A stretch of DNA of 52,015 nt from Oscillospiraceae bacterium (GTDB taxonomy: Bacteria > Bacillota > Clostridia > Oscillospirales > Oscillospiraceae): contig JALFTG010000032.1 in NCBI GenBank assembly GCA_022779345.1, positions 1 through 52,015 on the forward strand. The letters are read 5' to 3'. Positions within the stretch are counted from its first letter, which is position 1. The number at the start of each line of letters is the position of its first letter. Under the pieces are notes generated by a model. That model worked only from the letters and a program-made list of their open reading frames with translations. It did not search any database and had not been told where the DNA came from. Shown here piece by piece: positions 15,678-24,212 of this stretch. The translations under genes were made by a program, and so were the position numbers.

Positions 15678-16007
15678 TTACAGGTATCCGTAGTATTTAC
15701 CCACATGGAAGCAAAGGAAATGATAGGATACCCAGTTTTTCAGGTCGGTATCAGTGAGATCCTCATGAGGCGGGTCGTTGCTGACTGTATAGATGGTCTG
15801 GCCGTACAGGACGGAGCCAGAGGGATTCGTCAGGCTCCTGCGGTGGACATCCCCGGCCTCCGACCGGCGCAACTGGGCTGTCACGGCGGATACGGGATGA
15901 CCGGAGAGAACCATGGAGGCCCGGATGGACCCGGTGGGTGTGAGCAGGACATAGGCCAGCAGGATGGTGACAAGCACGGCGGCAGTCCGCTTCAGATGCT
16001 GTTTCAT
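15678..16007 (-). CDS. Small exported or membrane-anchored protein, unknown (109 aa)
   Basis: The N-terminal segment MKQHLKRTAAVLVTILLAYVLL is a signal peptide or single membrane anchor (about residues 9-22). The remaining 85 residues are soluble, with HEDLTDTDLKNWVSYHF and a Tyr/Gly C terminus. I do not recognise a family. AAAGGAG lies 7 nt before the ATG, so it is probably translated. It sits between udk and tdk on the same strand and is likely co-transcribed with them. Confidence 0.55.
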   Translation of the reverse strand: MKQHLKRTAAVLVTILLAYVLLTPTGSIRASMVLSGHPVSAVTAQLRRSEAGDVHRRSLTNPSGSVLYGQTIYTVSNDPPHEDLTDTDLKNWVSYHFLCFHVGKYYGYL

Positions 16008-16054
16008 GGGCGTCTCCTTTCATGGAGCAGGGCACCGGAGCGCCGGTCCCGGGG

Positions 16055-16672
16055 TTATTCCGCGGAGAGCTGGGCCTTGATGCGCTCCATGAGCATATCC
16101 AGAGCCACTTGGTTCCGGCCGCCCTCGGGGATGATGATGTGGGCGTTTTTCTTACTGGGCTCCACAAACGCCTCGTGCATGGGTTTGACGGTGGTGAGGT
16201 ACTGGTCCACCACGCTCTCCAGCGTGCGGCCGCGCTTGTTCACATCCCGGACGATCCGGCGGAGGATGCGGACATCCGCATCCGTGTCCACGAACACCCG
16301 GATGTCCATCTCCTGGCACAGCTGGGGGTCCGCCAGGATCAGGATGCCCTCCACGATGATGACCTTGGCCGGGCGGATGAGCTTGGTCTCCTGGGACCGG
16401 TTGTGGGTGGTGAAGTCATAGACCGGGGAGTGGACTTCCTCTCCGCACTTGAGCATCTGCAGGTCCCGGATCATCAGATCCGTGTCGAAAGCGTCCGGAT
16501 GGTCATAGTTCAGCTGGGATCGCTCTTCATAGGTCATTTCATTGTGAGCCTTGTAGTAGTTGTCATGGTTGATGACGGACACATCGTCGCCGAAGCGCTC
16601 CATGATCCGTTTCGTGATGGTGGTCTTGCCGGAGCCGGTGCCGCCGGCAATGCCGATCGTTAATACTCCCAT
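16055..16672 (-). CDS. udk: Uridine kinase (205 aa)
   Basis: Phosphorylates uridine and cytidine using ATP or GTP. P-loop GGTGSGKTT (residues 10-18), NHDNYYK (about 35-41, with the catalytic Asp), a YDHPDAFD segment and RRIVRDVNKRGR lid arginines are all classic for the Udk/PRK family. The length is typical. GGAGGGAG precedes the ATG. A good promoter lies upstream, back to back with the promoter of deoD. It heads a minus-strand unit that probably includes the 109-aa protein and thymidine kinase, and together with deoD forms a nucleoside salvage block. Confidence 0.95.
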   Translation of the reverse strand: MGVLTIGIAGGTGSGKTTITKRIMERFGDDVSVINHDNYYKAHNEMTYEERSQLNYDHPDAFDTDLMIRDLQMLKCGEEVHSPVYDFTTHNRSQETKLIRPAKVIIVEGILILADPQLCQEMDIRVFVDTDADVRILRRIVRDVNKRGRTLESVVDQYLTTVKPMHEAFVEPSKKNAHIIIPEGGRNQVALDMLMERIKAQLSAE

Positions 16673-16715
16673 GTCTTTCTCCCTCCGCCGCGGCGTATTT
16701 TTTTCTTAATTTTCG

Positions 16716-16744
16716 ATTTTACCACATTTCAATGAAAGATGCAA
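16716..16744 (-). promoter_or_regulatory. Promoter of the udk unit
   Basis: On the minus strand TTGCAT and TAAAAT (preceded by TGG) are spaced by 17 bp. It lies 45 bp from the udk start and abuts the deoD promoter. Confidence 0.65.
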
Positions 16745-16745
16745 T

Positions 16746-16774
16746 TTGACTTTACATACAATTCCATATATAAT
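16746..16774 (+). promoter_or_regulatory. Promoter of deoD
   Basis: TTGACT and TATAAT with a 17-bp spacer, a near-consensus housekeeping promoter. Its -35 begins 2 bp from the -35 of the divergent udk promoter. Confidence 0.8.
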
Positions 16775-16815
16775 TATTGTATCAAACAAATGAAACATCC
16801 AAGGAGGGCCTTGTT

Positions 16816-17556
16816 ATGGCAAACGAAACTTCCCCCATCCCCACTCCGCACATTTCCGCGAAAAAGGGTGAGATCGCCAAGACCGTGCTCATGCCCGGCG
16901 ACCCCCTGCGCTCCAAATTCATCGCCGAGACTTTCCTGACCGACCCGGTGCTGGTGAACAATGTCCGGGGCGTGCAGGGCTATACCGGTACCTGGAAGGG
17001 CGTGCCCGTCACGGTTCAGGCCAGCGGCATGGGCATCCCGTCCATCGGCATTTACAGCTATGAGCTGTATAACTTCTACGGCGTGGAGAACATCATCCGC
17101 ATCGGCAGCGCCGGGGCCCTGTCCACGGACCTGCATGTGATGGATGTGGTGGCCGGCATGGGCGCCTGCACCGACTCCAACTTTGCCCATCAGTTCGGCC
17201 TGAACGGCACTTTCGCCCCCATCGCCGACTACAAGCTGCTGTCCACCGCCGTGGAGGCGGCAAAGGCCAAGGGCATCCAGATGAAGGTGGGAAACATCCT
17301 GTCCTCCGACAATTTCTACGGCGACTGCGACCCCAGCGACCTGTGGGCCAAGATGGGCGTCATGGCCGTGGAAATGGAGGCCGCTGGCCTGTATATGAAC
17401 GCAGCCAGGGCGGGCAAACGGGCGCTGTGCATCTGCACCATCTCCGATCATATCATGCTGCCGGAGGAAATTCTGACCTCCGATCAGCGGCAGACCGCCA
17501 TGACCCAGATGATCGAGATCGCCCTGGATACCGCCGCAGCTATGAATGAAGCGTAA
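16816..17556 (+). CDS. deoD: Purine-nucleoside phosphorylase, DeoD type (246 aa)
   Basis: Splits purine (deoxy)ribonucleosides with phosphate into base and (deoxy)ribose-1-phosphate; hexameric PNP family. Signatures are the N-terminal PTPHISAKKGEIAKTVLMPG, the phosphate loop GMGIPSIGIYSYEL (about 76-89), IGSAGAL (about 109-115), the nucleoside-binding EMEAAGLY (about 191-198) and the catalytic Asp in TISDH (about 213-217). The length fits. The start is the ATG with AAGGAGGG 7 nt upstream. It lies next to udk, a nucleoside-binding lipoprotein and yjjI/yjjW. In Escherichia coli deoD is also near yjjI-yjjW. Confidence 0.95.
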   Translation: MANETSPIPTPHISAKKGEIAKTVLMPGDPLRSKFIAETFLTDPVLVNNVRGVQGYTGTWKGVPVTVQASGMGIPSIGIYSYELYNFYGVENIIRIGSAGALSTDLHVMDVVAGMGACTDSNFAHQFGLNGTFAPIADYKLLSTAVEAAKAKGIQMKVGNILSSDNFYGDCDPSDLWAKMGVMAVEMEAAGLYMNAARAGKRALCICTISDHIMLPEEILTSDQRQTAMTQMIEIALDTAAAMNEA

Positions 17557-17595
17557 AAATTTGTAATTTTTTCTGTGAATTTCCCGGTTTGGGTG

Positions 17596-17624
17596 TTGAT
17601 TTATAGTTGCGGATAGTATATACT
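17596..17624 (+). promoter_or_regulatory. Promoter of the BMP lipoprotein gene
   Basis: TTGATT and TATACT with a 17-bp spacer. The -10 lies in a short palindrome AGTATATACT that could be an operator core. A leader of about 100 bp follows. Confidence 0.6.
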
Positions 17625-17729
17625 CATCATGGAATTTGAGGGAAGTTTCACAGGAAATTTACGGATTCCAATGTCATTCCACCGCCGGACCGGCGGAAAG
17701 AATTAAAAAAATTTAGGAGGATGAACCAC

Positions 17730-18785
17730 ATGAACATGAAAAAGATGATTGCTCTGCTTCTGGCTCTGGTTATGGTCCTGTCTCTGGTTGCCTGCGGCAG
17801 CAAGACTCAGGAGCCCGAGCAGACCGATGATGTGAGCAACACCGATGTCGAGACCAAGACCATCAAGGTCGGTATGGTTACCGACGTGGGCGGTGTCAAC
17901 GACCAGTCCTTCAACCAGACTGCCTGGGAAGGCCTGAAGGATCTGGCTGAGAAGAACAGCTCCATCGAGGTCCAGTACCTGGAGAGCGCCACCGATGCTG
18001 ACTACTCTTCCAACATCAACACCTTCATTGACGAAGGCTATGACCTGATCATCTGCGTGGGCTTCATGCTGGCTGACGCCACCCGCGAGGCCGCTCAGGC
18101 CAACCCCGACCAGAAGTTCGCCATCATTGATGATGCCACCAATGCTGACCTGGACAATGTCGCCTGCCTGATGTTCTCCCAGGAGCAGGCTTCCTACCTG
18201 GTGGGCGTTGCTGCTGGTATGATGACCAAGACCAACACCGTGGGCTATGTCCAGGGCATGGTCTCCGACTCTATGAACCTGTTCGGCTACGGCTACATCG
18301 CCGGTGTTCTGTCCGTGAACCCCGATGCTACTGTTCTGCAGTACAATGCCAACTCCTTTGCTGACTCTGCTGTGGGCGCTGCTGCTGCCACCGACATGAT
18401 CGCCAAGGGTGCTGATGTCATCTATCATGCTGCCGGCGGCACCGGCGCTGGCGTCATCAACGCCTGCGACGAGAACGGCATCTACGCCATCGGCGTTGAC
18501 TCCGACCAGTCCCACATCGCTCCCAACACCGTCATCACCTCCGCTATGAAGCGTGTTGACATTGCTTCTCAGGACATCTCCCTGGCCGTTCTGAACGATG
18601 AGTTCACCGGCGGCGTGCATCAGTACGACCTGACCAACGGCGGCGTGGATATCGCCCCCACTCAGGATCTGCTGACCGAGGAAGCCATCGCTGCTGTCGA
18701 GGCTGCCAAGGAAGACATTCTGTCCGGCGCTGTTGTGGTCCCCACCACTGCTGAGGAGTGCCCCGAGTTCACTCTGGTCGGCTGA
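17730..18785 (+). CDS. BMP-family nucleoside-binding lipoprotein of an ABC importer (351 aa)
   Basis: A membrane-anchored substrate-binding protein of the basic membrane protein (BMP/Med/PnrA) family, which binds purine nucleosides in characterised members. The signal peptide ends in lipobox LVAC (Cys22). The mature domain has the BMP hallmarks VGMVTDVGGVNDQSFNQTAW, a YLES.. segment and FSQEQASYLVGVAAG. I prefer the second ATG because AGGAGG is 9 nt before it and directly abuts the first. The ATPase and two permeases of the importer are encoded 2.7 kb downstream, after yjjI and yjjW. It has its own promoter and terminator, consistent with higher expression of the binding protein. Confidence 0.93.
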   Translation: MNMKKMIALLLALVMVLSLVACGSKTQEPEQTDDVSNTDVETKTIKVGMVTDVGGVNDQSFNQTAWEGLKDLAEKNSSIEVQYLESATDADYSSNINTFIDEGYDLIICVGFMLADATREAAQANPDQKFAIIDDATNADLDNVACLMFSQEQASYLVGVAAGMMTKTNTVGYVQGMVSDSMNLFGYGYIAGVLSVNPDATVLQYNANSFADSAVGAAAATDMIAKGADVIYHAAGGTGAGVINACDENGIYAIGVDSDQSHIAPNTVITSAMKRVDIASQDISLAVLNDEFTGGVHQYDLTNGGVDIAPTQDLLTEEAIAAVEAAKEDILSGAVVVPTTAEECPEFTLVG

Positions 18786-18824
18786 TTTGATCGCCTGATC
18801 TGACAAGCGCACAGAAACAAACAG

Positions 18825-18855
18825 AAACCGCCCTTCTTCGGAAGGGCGGTTTTTG
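18825..18855 (+). terminator. Terminator of the BMP lipoprotein gene
   Basis: Stem ACCGCCCTTC/GAAGGGCGGT closed by a TTCG tetraloop and followed by T residues. Confidence 0.93.
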
Positions 18856-18917
18856 CGTGTTTTGCCAGATTTTGAGGCTGATATTTCTCTGTGCAAAATC
18901 AGAAAAATATGTAGAAA

Positions 18918-18940
18918 CTTTGAACAAAGCATGATACAAT
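18918..18940 (+). promoter_or_regulatory. Candidate promoter/operator region of yjjI-yjjW
   Basis: A TACAAT -10 element (18935-18940) lies 35 bp before the yjjI start. The small palindrome CTTTGAACAAAG (18918-18929) overlaps the spacer region where a repressor could bind. No clear -35 is seen at 17 bp, which would suit an activator-dependent promoter. Confidence 0.35.
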
Positions 18941-18974
18941 AAACTATATCTTTATGCCGACAGGAGGAGACAGT

Positions 18975-20519
18975 ATGAAACGGACATTGACACCTGAGAT
19001 GATCGAACAGATGCGGCAGGAGATTTATGAGACGCTGACAGAGCCCACCACCACCCATGAGCAGAAGGTGACCTACCTGGCCAGAAAAGCGGAGAATTTT
19101 CTGACCGTTCTGGATGAGCCGGAGGGACTGGATGAACTGATGCGGTGCGAGATCGACACCCGGTGCATCTGTAATCTGTTTGAAGGGGACGCACCTTACC
19201 GCCCCCGGTATATCTGCATTGATTTCCCCAAGTTCCTGCGGGAAGGCAGTGAATTCCTGCAGCTGGGCCCGGCGAAGGATTTCTCCGAGGCCCTGACCAA
19301 TCTCATGATCATGTATCACAATATCCCCAGCATCACCAACTACCCTGTGTTTATCGGCGATCTGGACGAACTGCTGGACCCCTATATTGAGGGGATGAGC
19401 GATGAGGATGTGAAGAAGGCCCTGCGTCTGTGGCTGACAACCATTGACAGGACGATTCTGGATTCCTTCTGCCACGCCAACATCGGTCCGAAAGCCACCC
19501 GCCTGGGCTATCTGCTTATGGAAGTGGAGGCGGAGCTGGAGAACGCTGTGCCCAACCTGACCATGCGGGTTGCGAAAGATACGCCGGACGACTTTGTGCT
19601 GGCGGGGGTGAAGTGCGCGCTGAAGTGCGCCAAGCCCAGCTTCGCCCATGACGAGATGTTCCGGGGCGAACTGGGAGACGGCTACTGCATCGCCAGCTGC
19701 TACAACGGCCTGTATGAGGGCGGCGGCTCCTATACCCTGTGCCGCCTGATCCTGTCCAACATCGCAAAGCGGGCAGAGAATATCGAGGACTTCAAGACCA
19801 GGCAGCTACCCTATGTGATGGATGTCATGGCACGGTATATGGACGAGCGCATCCGCTTCCTGGTGGAGGAGAGCGGCTGGTTTGAAAACAGCTTCCTGGC
19901 CAGGGAGGGCTTCGTCCAGCGGGATAAATTCAGCGCCATGTTCGGCCTGGTGGGTCTGGCGGAGTGCGTGAACACCCTGCTGGAAAAGGAAGGCTGCCAC
20001 GAACGGTTTGGCCACAGCGAGAAGGCCAACCAGCTGGGCGTGGAGATCATGGACATCATCAATGACTTCAACAACAACCATTTCAATCCCTACTGCGAGG
20101 CTACCGGAGGGCACTTCCTGCTCCACGCTCAGGTGGGTATTGACTCCGACCACGACTGCTCTCCCGGTACCCGCATCCCCATCGGAGAGGAGCCGGACGA
20201 ACTGGTGGATCACCTGAAGGTCATCAACCTGTTCCACAAATACTTCCCGTCCGGCACCGGCGACATTTTCCCGGTGGACCTGACGGTGCACAACAATCCT
20301 CAGTTTGTGCTGGATATCATCCGGGGTAGCCTGGGCATGGACATCCGGTATCTGTCCTTCTACAGCAGCGACAGCGATGTGATCCGGGTCACCGGCTATC
20401 TGGTGAAGCGCAGCGAGATGGAGAAACTGGATTCCGGTGAGAATGTGCGGCAGAACACCACAGGCCTGGGCCTGGGCGCCGCCAAAAACTGCAAGATTCT
20501 GGACCGCAGAGTCCGCTGA
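18975..20519 (+). CDS. yjjI: YjjI-family glycyl radical enzyme (514 aa)
   Basis: A predicted oxygen-sensitive glycyl radical enzyme of the YjjI (DUF3029) family, whose reaction is not established. It aligns by eye with E. coli YjjI along its length: CNLFEGDAPYRPRYI, NIPSITNYPVFIG, HANIGP, TVHNNPQ and others. The probable active-site Cys242 is in ASCYNGL. The C-terminal radical loop is VIRVTGYLV, with Gly474 as the radical site. The length is right. The ATG follows AGGAGGAGA. The next gene is its cognate activase yjjW. It sits between a nucleoside-binding lipoprotein and the rest of that importer, and near deoD, pointing to a nucleoside- or pentose-derived substrate (inference). Confidence 0.92.
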   Translation: MKRTLTPEMIEQMRQEIYETLTEPTTTHEQKVTYLARKAENFLTVLDEPEGLDELMRCEIDTRCICNLFEGDAPYRPRYICIDFPKFLREGSEFLQLGPAKDFSEALTNLMIMYHNIPSITNYPVFIGDLDELLDPYIEGMSDEDVKKALRLWLTTIDRTILDSFCHANIGPKATRLGYLLMEVEAELENAVPNLTMRVAKDTPDDFVLAGVKCALKCAKPSFAHDEMFRGELGDGYCIASCYNGLYEGGGSYTLCRLILSNIAKRAENIEDFKTRQLPYVMDVMARYMDERIRFLVEESGWFENSFLAREGFVQRDKFSAMFGLVGLAECVNTLLEKEGCHERFGHSEKANQLGVEIMDIINDFNNNHFNPYCEATGGHFLLHAQVGIDSDHDCSPGTRIPIGEEPDELVDHLKVINLFHKYFPSGTGDIFPVDLTVHNNPQFVLDIIRGSLGMDIRYLSFYSSDSDVIRVTGYLVKRSEMEKLDSGENVRQNTTGLGLGAAKNCKILDRRVR

Positions 20520-20526
20520 GACCGCC

Positions 20527-21366
20527 ATGACGACAGCGACAGTCAATAAAATCATCCCATTCAGCTCTGTGGATGGCACCGGCAACCGGACGGCCATCTT
20601 CCTCCAGGGCTGCGGGTTCAACTGCCAGTACTGCCACAATCCCGAGACGATCCATACCTGTATCCACTGCGGCACCTGTGTGCCTTACTGCAAGCCCGGC
20701 GCCCTGACCTTCACGGAGGGCCGGGTGCGGTATGACATCACGCAATGCGTGCTGTGTGACGAGTGCTTCCACCATTGTCCCCACGGTGCCTCCCCACGGA
20801 CGCGGGATCTGACGGCGGAGCAGGTGATGGATGAGGTGCGGAAGAATATGCCTTTCATCCGGGGCATCACCGTCTCCGGTGGGGAGTGTACCCGCTGGCG
20901 GGATTTCCTGGTGGAGCTGCTGGGCATGGCGAAGGCCGAAGGCCTGCATACCCTGCTGGATTCCAACGGCAGCTATGATTTCTCCGCCGATGGGGAACTG
21001 ATGCGCGTGTGCGACGGGGTGATGCTGGACATCAAGGCCTGGGACGGCGCGGATCATCAGCGGGTTACCGGACAGGACAACACCATGGTGCTGCACAATC
21101 TCCGCTGGCTGGCGGAGCACGGCAAACTGCCGGAGGTGCGGACCGTGATCGTGCCGGAACTGTTTGACTGCGCGGGCACGGTGCGCCGGGTCAGTGAGAC
21201 ACTGGCGGAATTCGGGTGTCTGGACACCAGGTACAAGATCATCTGCTACCGGCCCATGGGGGTGCGGGCGGAATTCCGGGGGCTGACGCCGCCGGATCGG
21301 AAGCTGCTGGAGCAGCTGGCGGATCTGGCCCGGAGCTTCGGCCTGCGGGATGTGGTGATCGTATAA
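20527..21366 (+). CDS. yjjW: YjjW-type glycyl radical enzyme activase, radical SAM (279 aa)
   Basis: An S-adenosylmethionine radical enzyme that would abstract a hydrogen from Gly474 of YjjI. The radical-SAM cluster motif Cys29-x3-Cys33-x2-Cys36 (CGFNCQYC) is followed by two ferredoxin-like [4Fe-4S] motifs (Cys45/48/51/55 and Cys74/77/80/84), the architecture of GRE activases. ITVSGGECTRW is the SAM-binding GGE segment. The start is the ATG 7 bp after the yjjI stop. No strong ribosome site is visible, so translation is probably coupled to yjjI. The next transporter gene is 175 bp away. Confidence 0.92.
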   Translation: MTTATVNKIIPFSSVDGTGNRTAIFLQGCGFNCQYCHNPETIHTCIHCGTCVPYCKPGALTFTEGRVRYDITQCVLCDECFHHCPHGASPRTRDLTAEQVMDEVRKNMPFIRGITVSGGECTRWRDFLVELLGMAKAEGLHTLLDSNGSYDFSADGELMRVCDGVMLDIKAWDGADHQRVTGQDNTMVLHNLRWLAEHGKLPEVRTVIVPELFDCAGTVRRVSETLAEFGCLDTRYKIICYRPMGVRAEFRGLTPPDRKLLEQLADLARSFGLRDVVIV

Positions 21367-21381
21367 ACTTTGTAAAACCTT

Positions 21382-21541
21382 TTGACGGCGTAAGCCGGAC
21401 AATATGATTTTAAACCGTTTTCCCGGCCCATTCCACCGGGGAAATGCCACTCGGCCGGGGGACAGGCAGAAAACAGTCCCCGGCCGCAGTCCTTTTCGAT
21501 CAGGCGGACGCCTGACCGACATTCTGAAAGGAGGGGTACTC
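21382..21541 (+). promoter_or_regulatory. Structured leader of the nucleoside ABC transporter operon
   Basis: A possible promoter TTGACG (21382) and TATGAT (21403-21408) has a short 15-bp spacer. The transcript would then hold an imperfect GC-rich hairpin of about 11 bp (CGGCCGGGG.. with ..CCCCGGCCG, about 21452-21486) followed by TTTT. A second hairpin, TCAGGCG/CGCCTGA (21500-21515), lies just before the ribosome site AAAGGAGGGG. The first stem plus T run could be an attenuator. It does not match the purine riboswitch core. Confidence 0.4.
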
Positions 21542-23083
21542 TTGGCAAAGGAACATGTGGATCTGAACACCAAAGTGGTCGAGATGCGGAATATCGTCAA
21601 GAAATTCGGCGATTTTACCGCCAATGACGGAGTCAATCTGACCGTGCACAAGGGTGAGATCCACGCAATTCTGGGCGAGAACGGCGCCGGCAAATCCACG
21701 CTGATGAATCAGCTGTACGGCCTGTATAAGCCCACATCCGGCGAGATCATCGTCAATGGCAAAAAAATGGAAATGAACAGCCCCAGAGACGCCATCAGCG
21801 TGGGCATCGGCATGGTGCATCAGCACTTCATGTTGATCCAGCCCTTTACGGTGACGGAGAACATCGTTCTGGGCACCGAGCCGAGAAAAGGTGTTGTGCT
21901 GGACATGGAGACGGCCCGGAAAAATGTGGCGGAAATCTCCGAAAAGTACGGTTTGTCCATCGACCCGGACGCGAAAATCGAGGATATCTCCGTGGGTATG
22001 CAGCAGCGCGTGGAAATTCTGAAGGCCCTGTACCGGGGCGCCGATGTGCTGATTCTGGACGAGCCCACCGCGTCGCTGACACCCCAGGAGATCGTGGAGC
22101 TCATTGACATCATGCACAATCTGACCGCTGACGGCAAGAGTATCATCCTGATCACCCATAAGCTGAAAGAGCTGAAAGCCGCCGCCGACTACTGCACCAT
22201 CATCCGTCTGGGTAAATACATCGGTACGGTGGATGTGGACACGGTGACAGAGGACGACCTCGCCCGGATGATGGTGGGCCGGAATGTGACCTTCGAGGTG
22301 GAAAAGCCCGATCAGGAGCCCGGCGATGTGGTTCTGGATGTGAAGGACCTGCACGGCGTGGACTACCGGGATGTGGAGATCCTCAAGGGCCTGACCCTGA
22401 ATGTCCGCAAGGGTGAGATCGTGGGTATTGCCGGTGTGGACGGCAACGGCCAGACCGAGCTGGTGGAGATTATCACCGGTCTGCGGAAAGCCACCGGCGG
22501 CCAGATCACCGTCAACGGTGTGGACATTTATAACAAGCCACCAAGAGTGGGCTTCGTCAACGGCGTGTCCAGTATCCCCGCCGACCGGCAGAAGCACGGT
22601 CTGGTGCTGGACTTCTCCGTGGAGGAGAATATGGTCCTCCAGAATTACCGGGAGCCCAGGTTTGCCCATAAGGGCATTCTGGACCGGAAGGCCATCCGGG
22701 AATTCACCACTGAAGCGGTGGAGAAGTATGATATCCGCCCCAGAGACTGTGAGACCCGTCCGGCGGGCACCCTGTCCGGCGGCAACCAGCAGAAGGTCAT
22801 CATCGCCCGGGAAGTGGAAAACGACAAGGATCTGCTCATTGCCGTGAACCCCACCCGTGGTCTGGATGTGGGCGCCATCGAGTATGTGCACAAATACATC
22901 GTGGAGCAGCGGAACAAGGGCAAGGCCGTGCTGCTGGTGTCCTTTGAGCTGGATGAGATCATGAGCCTGTCCGACCGGATCGATGTCATTTATGATGGCC
23001 GGATCGTCAGTGAGGTGGCAGGCAAGGACGCAGATGAAAATGAACTGGGTCTGATGATGGCAGGAGGTAAGCAGAATGGATAA
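21542..23083 (+). CDS. Nucleoside/simple-sugar ABC transporter ATPase, duplicated domains (513 aa)
   Basis: A cytoplasmic tandem ATPase like NupA/YufO and sugar ABC ATPases. The first domain has Walker A GENGAGKST, signature SVGMQQRVEILK and Walker B LILDEP. The second domain is degenerate, as usual: GVDGNGQTE in place of Walker A, LSGGNQQKVIIARE signature and LIAVNPTRGLD in place of Walker B. I place the start at TTG because AAAGGAGGGG is just upstream; the first internal ATG (21584) would cut the first strand. Its stop overlaps the first permease by 8 bp. It energises import of the ligand bound by the BMP lipoprotein. Confidence 0.93.
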   Translation: MAKEHVDLNTKVVEMRNIVKKFGDFTANDGVNLTVHKGEIHAILGENGAGKSTLMNQLYGLYKPTSGEIIVNGKKMEMNSPRDAISVGIGMVHQHFMLIQPFTVTENIVLGTEPRKGVVLDMETARKNVAEISEKYGLSIDPDAKIEDISVGMQQRVEILKALYRGADVLILDEPTASLTPQEIVELIDIMHNLTADGKSIILITHKLKELKAAADYCTIIRLGKYIGTVDVDTVTEDDLARMMVGRNVTFEVEKPDQEPGDVVLDVKDLHGVDYRDVEILKGLTLNVRKGEIVGIAGVDGNGQTELVEIITGLRKATGGQITVNGVDIYNKPPRVGFVNGVSSIPADRQKHGLVLDFSVEENMVLQNYREPRFAHKGILDRKAIREFTTEAVEKYDIRPRDCETRPAGTLSGGNQQKVIIAREVENDKDLLIAVNPTRGLDVGAIEYVHKYIVEQRNKGKAVLLVSFELDEIMSLSDRIDVIYDGRIVSEVAGKDADENELGLMMAGGKQNG

Positions 23084-24212
23084 AAAGAAATCGCTGCTGG
23101 AGTTCTTTGCCGAGAGCAAATTGATCCACACCATCCTCTCCATCATCATCGGCTTCATCGTAGGCGCGCTGTTCCTGATGATCATGGGAATCAATGTGGG
23201 CGATGCCTACGGAATGCTGCTGAAGAGCGTGTTCTCCGGTGCCAAGAGCTTTTCTTACTGTGTGGTATATGCAACACCATATATTGTGACGGGTCTGTCC
23301 GTGGCTTTCTCTTTCAAAACCGGTGTGTTTAACATCGGCGCCGAAGGCCAGTTCGTGATTGGCTCCATGGCTGCCTGCGTGGTGGGCATCCTGCTGGGAG
23401 GTCTGCCCAGCTATCTTCTGGTCCCCCTGTGCTTCCTGGCTGCTGCCGCTGCCGGCGCCCTGTGGGGCACCATCGTGGGCTTCCTGAAAACCAAATGGGG
23501 CATCAACGAAGTGCTGTCAATGATCATGTTCAACTGGATCGCCTTCTACCTCAGCAACTATATTGCCGGATTCCCGGCCATCCATAACGAGGGCACCGCA
23601 GAGGCAACGCGGAACATCTCCGAAAATGCCCGCATCCTGCTCTCCAAGGATACCATCAGCAGCCTGGGCCTGTGTCCGACGGCTAACTGGGGCATTCTGG
23701 TGGCCATTGTGCTGGCAATCATTGTGTACTTTATCATTGAAAAGACCACTTTGGGCTATGAACTGAAGGCTGTGGGCTTCAACAAGTCTGCTGCGGAGTA
23801 CGGCGGCATCAGCGTGAACCGGTCCATTCTGCTGGCTCTGGCCATCTCCGGCGGCCTGGCTGGCCTCGGCGGCGCTTTGCAGCTGATGGGTATGGGCGGC
23901 CGTATCAGCGTGTTCTCCTCCCAGGAGGGCTTCGGCTTCGCCGGCATTGTGGTGGCCCTGATCGGCGTGTCCAACCCCTTCGGTGTGGTGATCGCCGGCC
24001 TGTTCTACGGTGCGCTGACCTATGGCGGCGGCAAGCTGAATCTGGTGGGCGCTCCCACCCAGGTGGTGGATATCATCGTGGGCACGGTGGTGTTCTTCAT
24101 CGCCATCTCCTGTATCTTTGAGTATCTGAAATATCTGAAAAAGACCCCGAAGGAACCGGAAAAACTGCCGGTCTCGGAGCCGGACCCGGGAAAGGAGGCC
24201 GATGAGACATGA
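23076..24212 (+). CDS. Nucleoside-type ABC transporter permease 1 (378 aa)
   Basis: An inner-membrane permease of the BPD_transp_2 family (NupP/YufP-like) with about nine hydrophobic helices. Family features include a FNIGAEGQFVIGSM segment (about residues 87-100), KTKWGINEVLSMIMFNW (about 130-147) and GYELKAVGFNKSAAEYGGI (about 227-245), the cytoplasmic ATPase-contact loop. A soluble Pro/Glu/Lys C-terminal tail extends after about residue 345. It overlaps the ATPase gene at its start (8 bp) and the second permease at its stop (ATGA), so the three are translationally coupled. Confidence 0.93.
   Translation: MDKKKSLLEFFAESKLIHTILSIIIGFIVGALFLMIMGINVGDAYGMLLKSVFSGAKSFSYCVVYATPYIVTGLSVAFSFKTGVFNIGAEGQFVIGSMAACVVGILLGGLPSYLLVPLCFLAAAAAGALWGTIVGFLKTKWGINEVLSMIMFNWIAFYLSNYIAGFPAIHNEGTAEATRNISENARILLSKDTISSLGLCPTANWGILVAIVLAIIVYFIIEKTTLGYELKAVGFNKSAAEYGGISVNRSILLALAISGGLAGLGGALQLMGMGGRISVFSSQEGFGFAGIVVALIGVSNPFGVVIAGLFYGALTYGGGKLNLVGAPTQVVDIIVGTVVFFIAISCIFEYLKYLKKTPKEPEKLPVSEPDPGKEADET

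Noticed and set aside
21367..21541. Purine riboswitch before the nucleoside transporter
   Set aside because: The conserved three-way junction core and loop sequences of the purine aptamer are not found.
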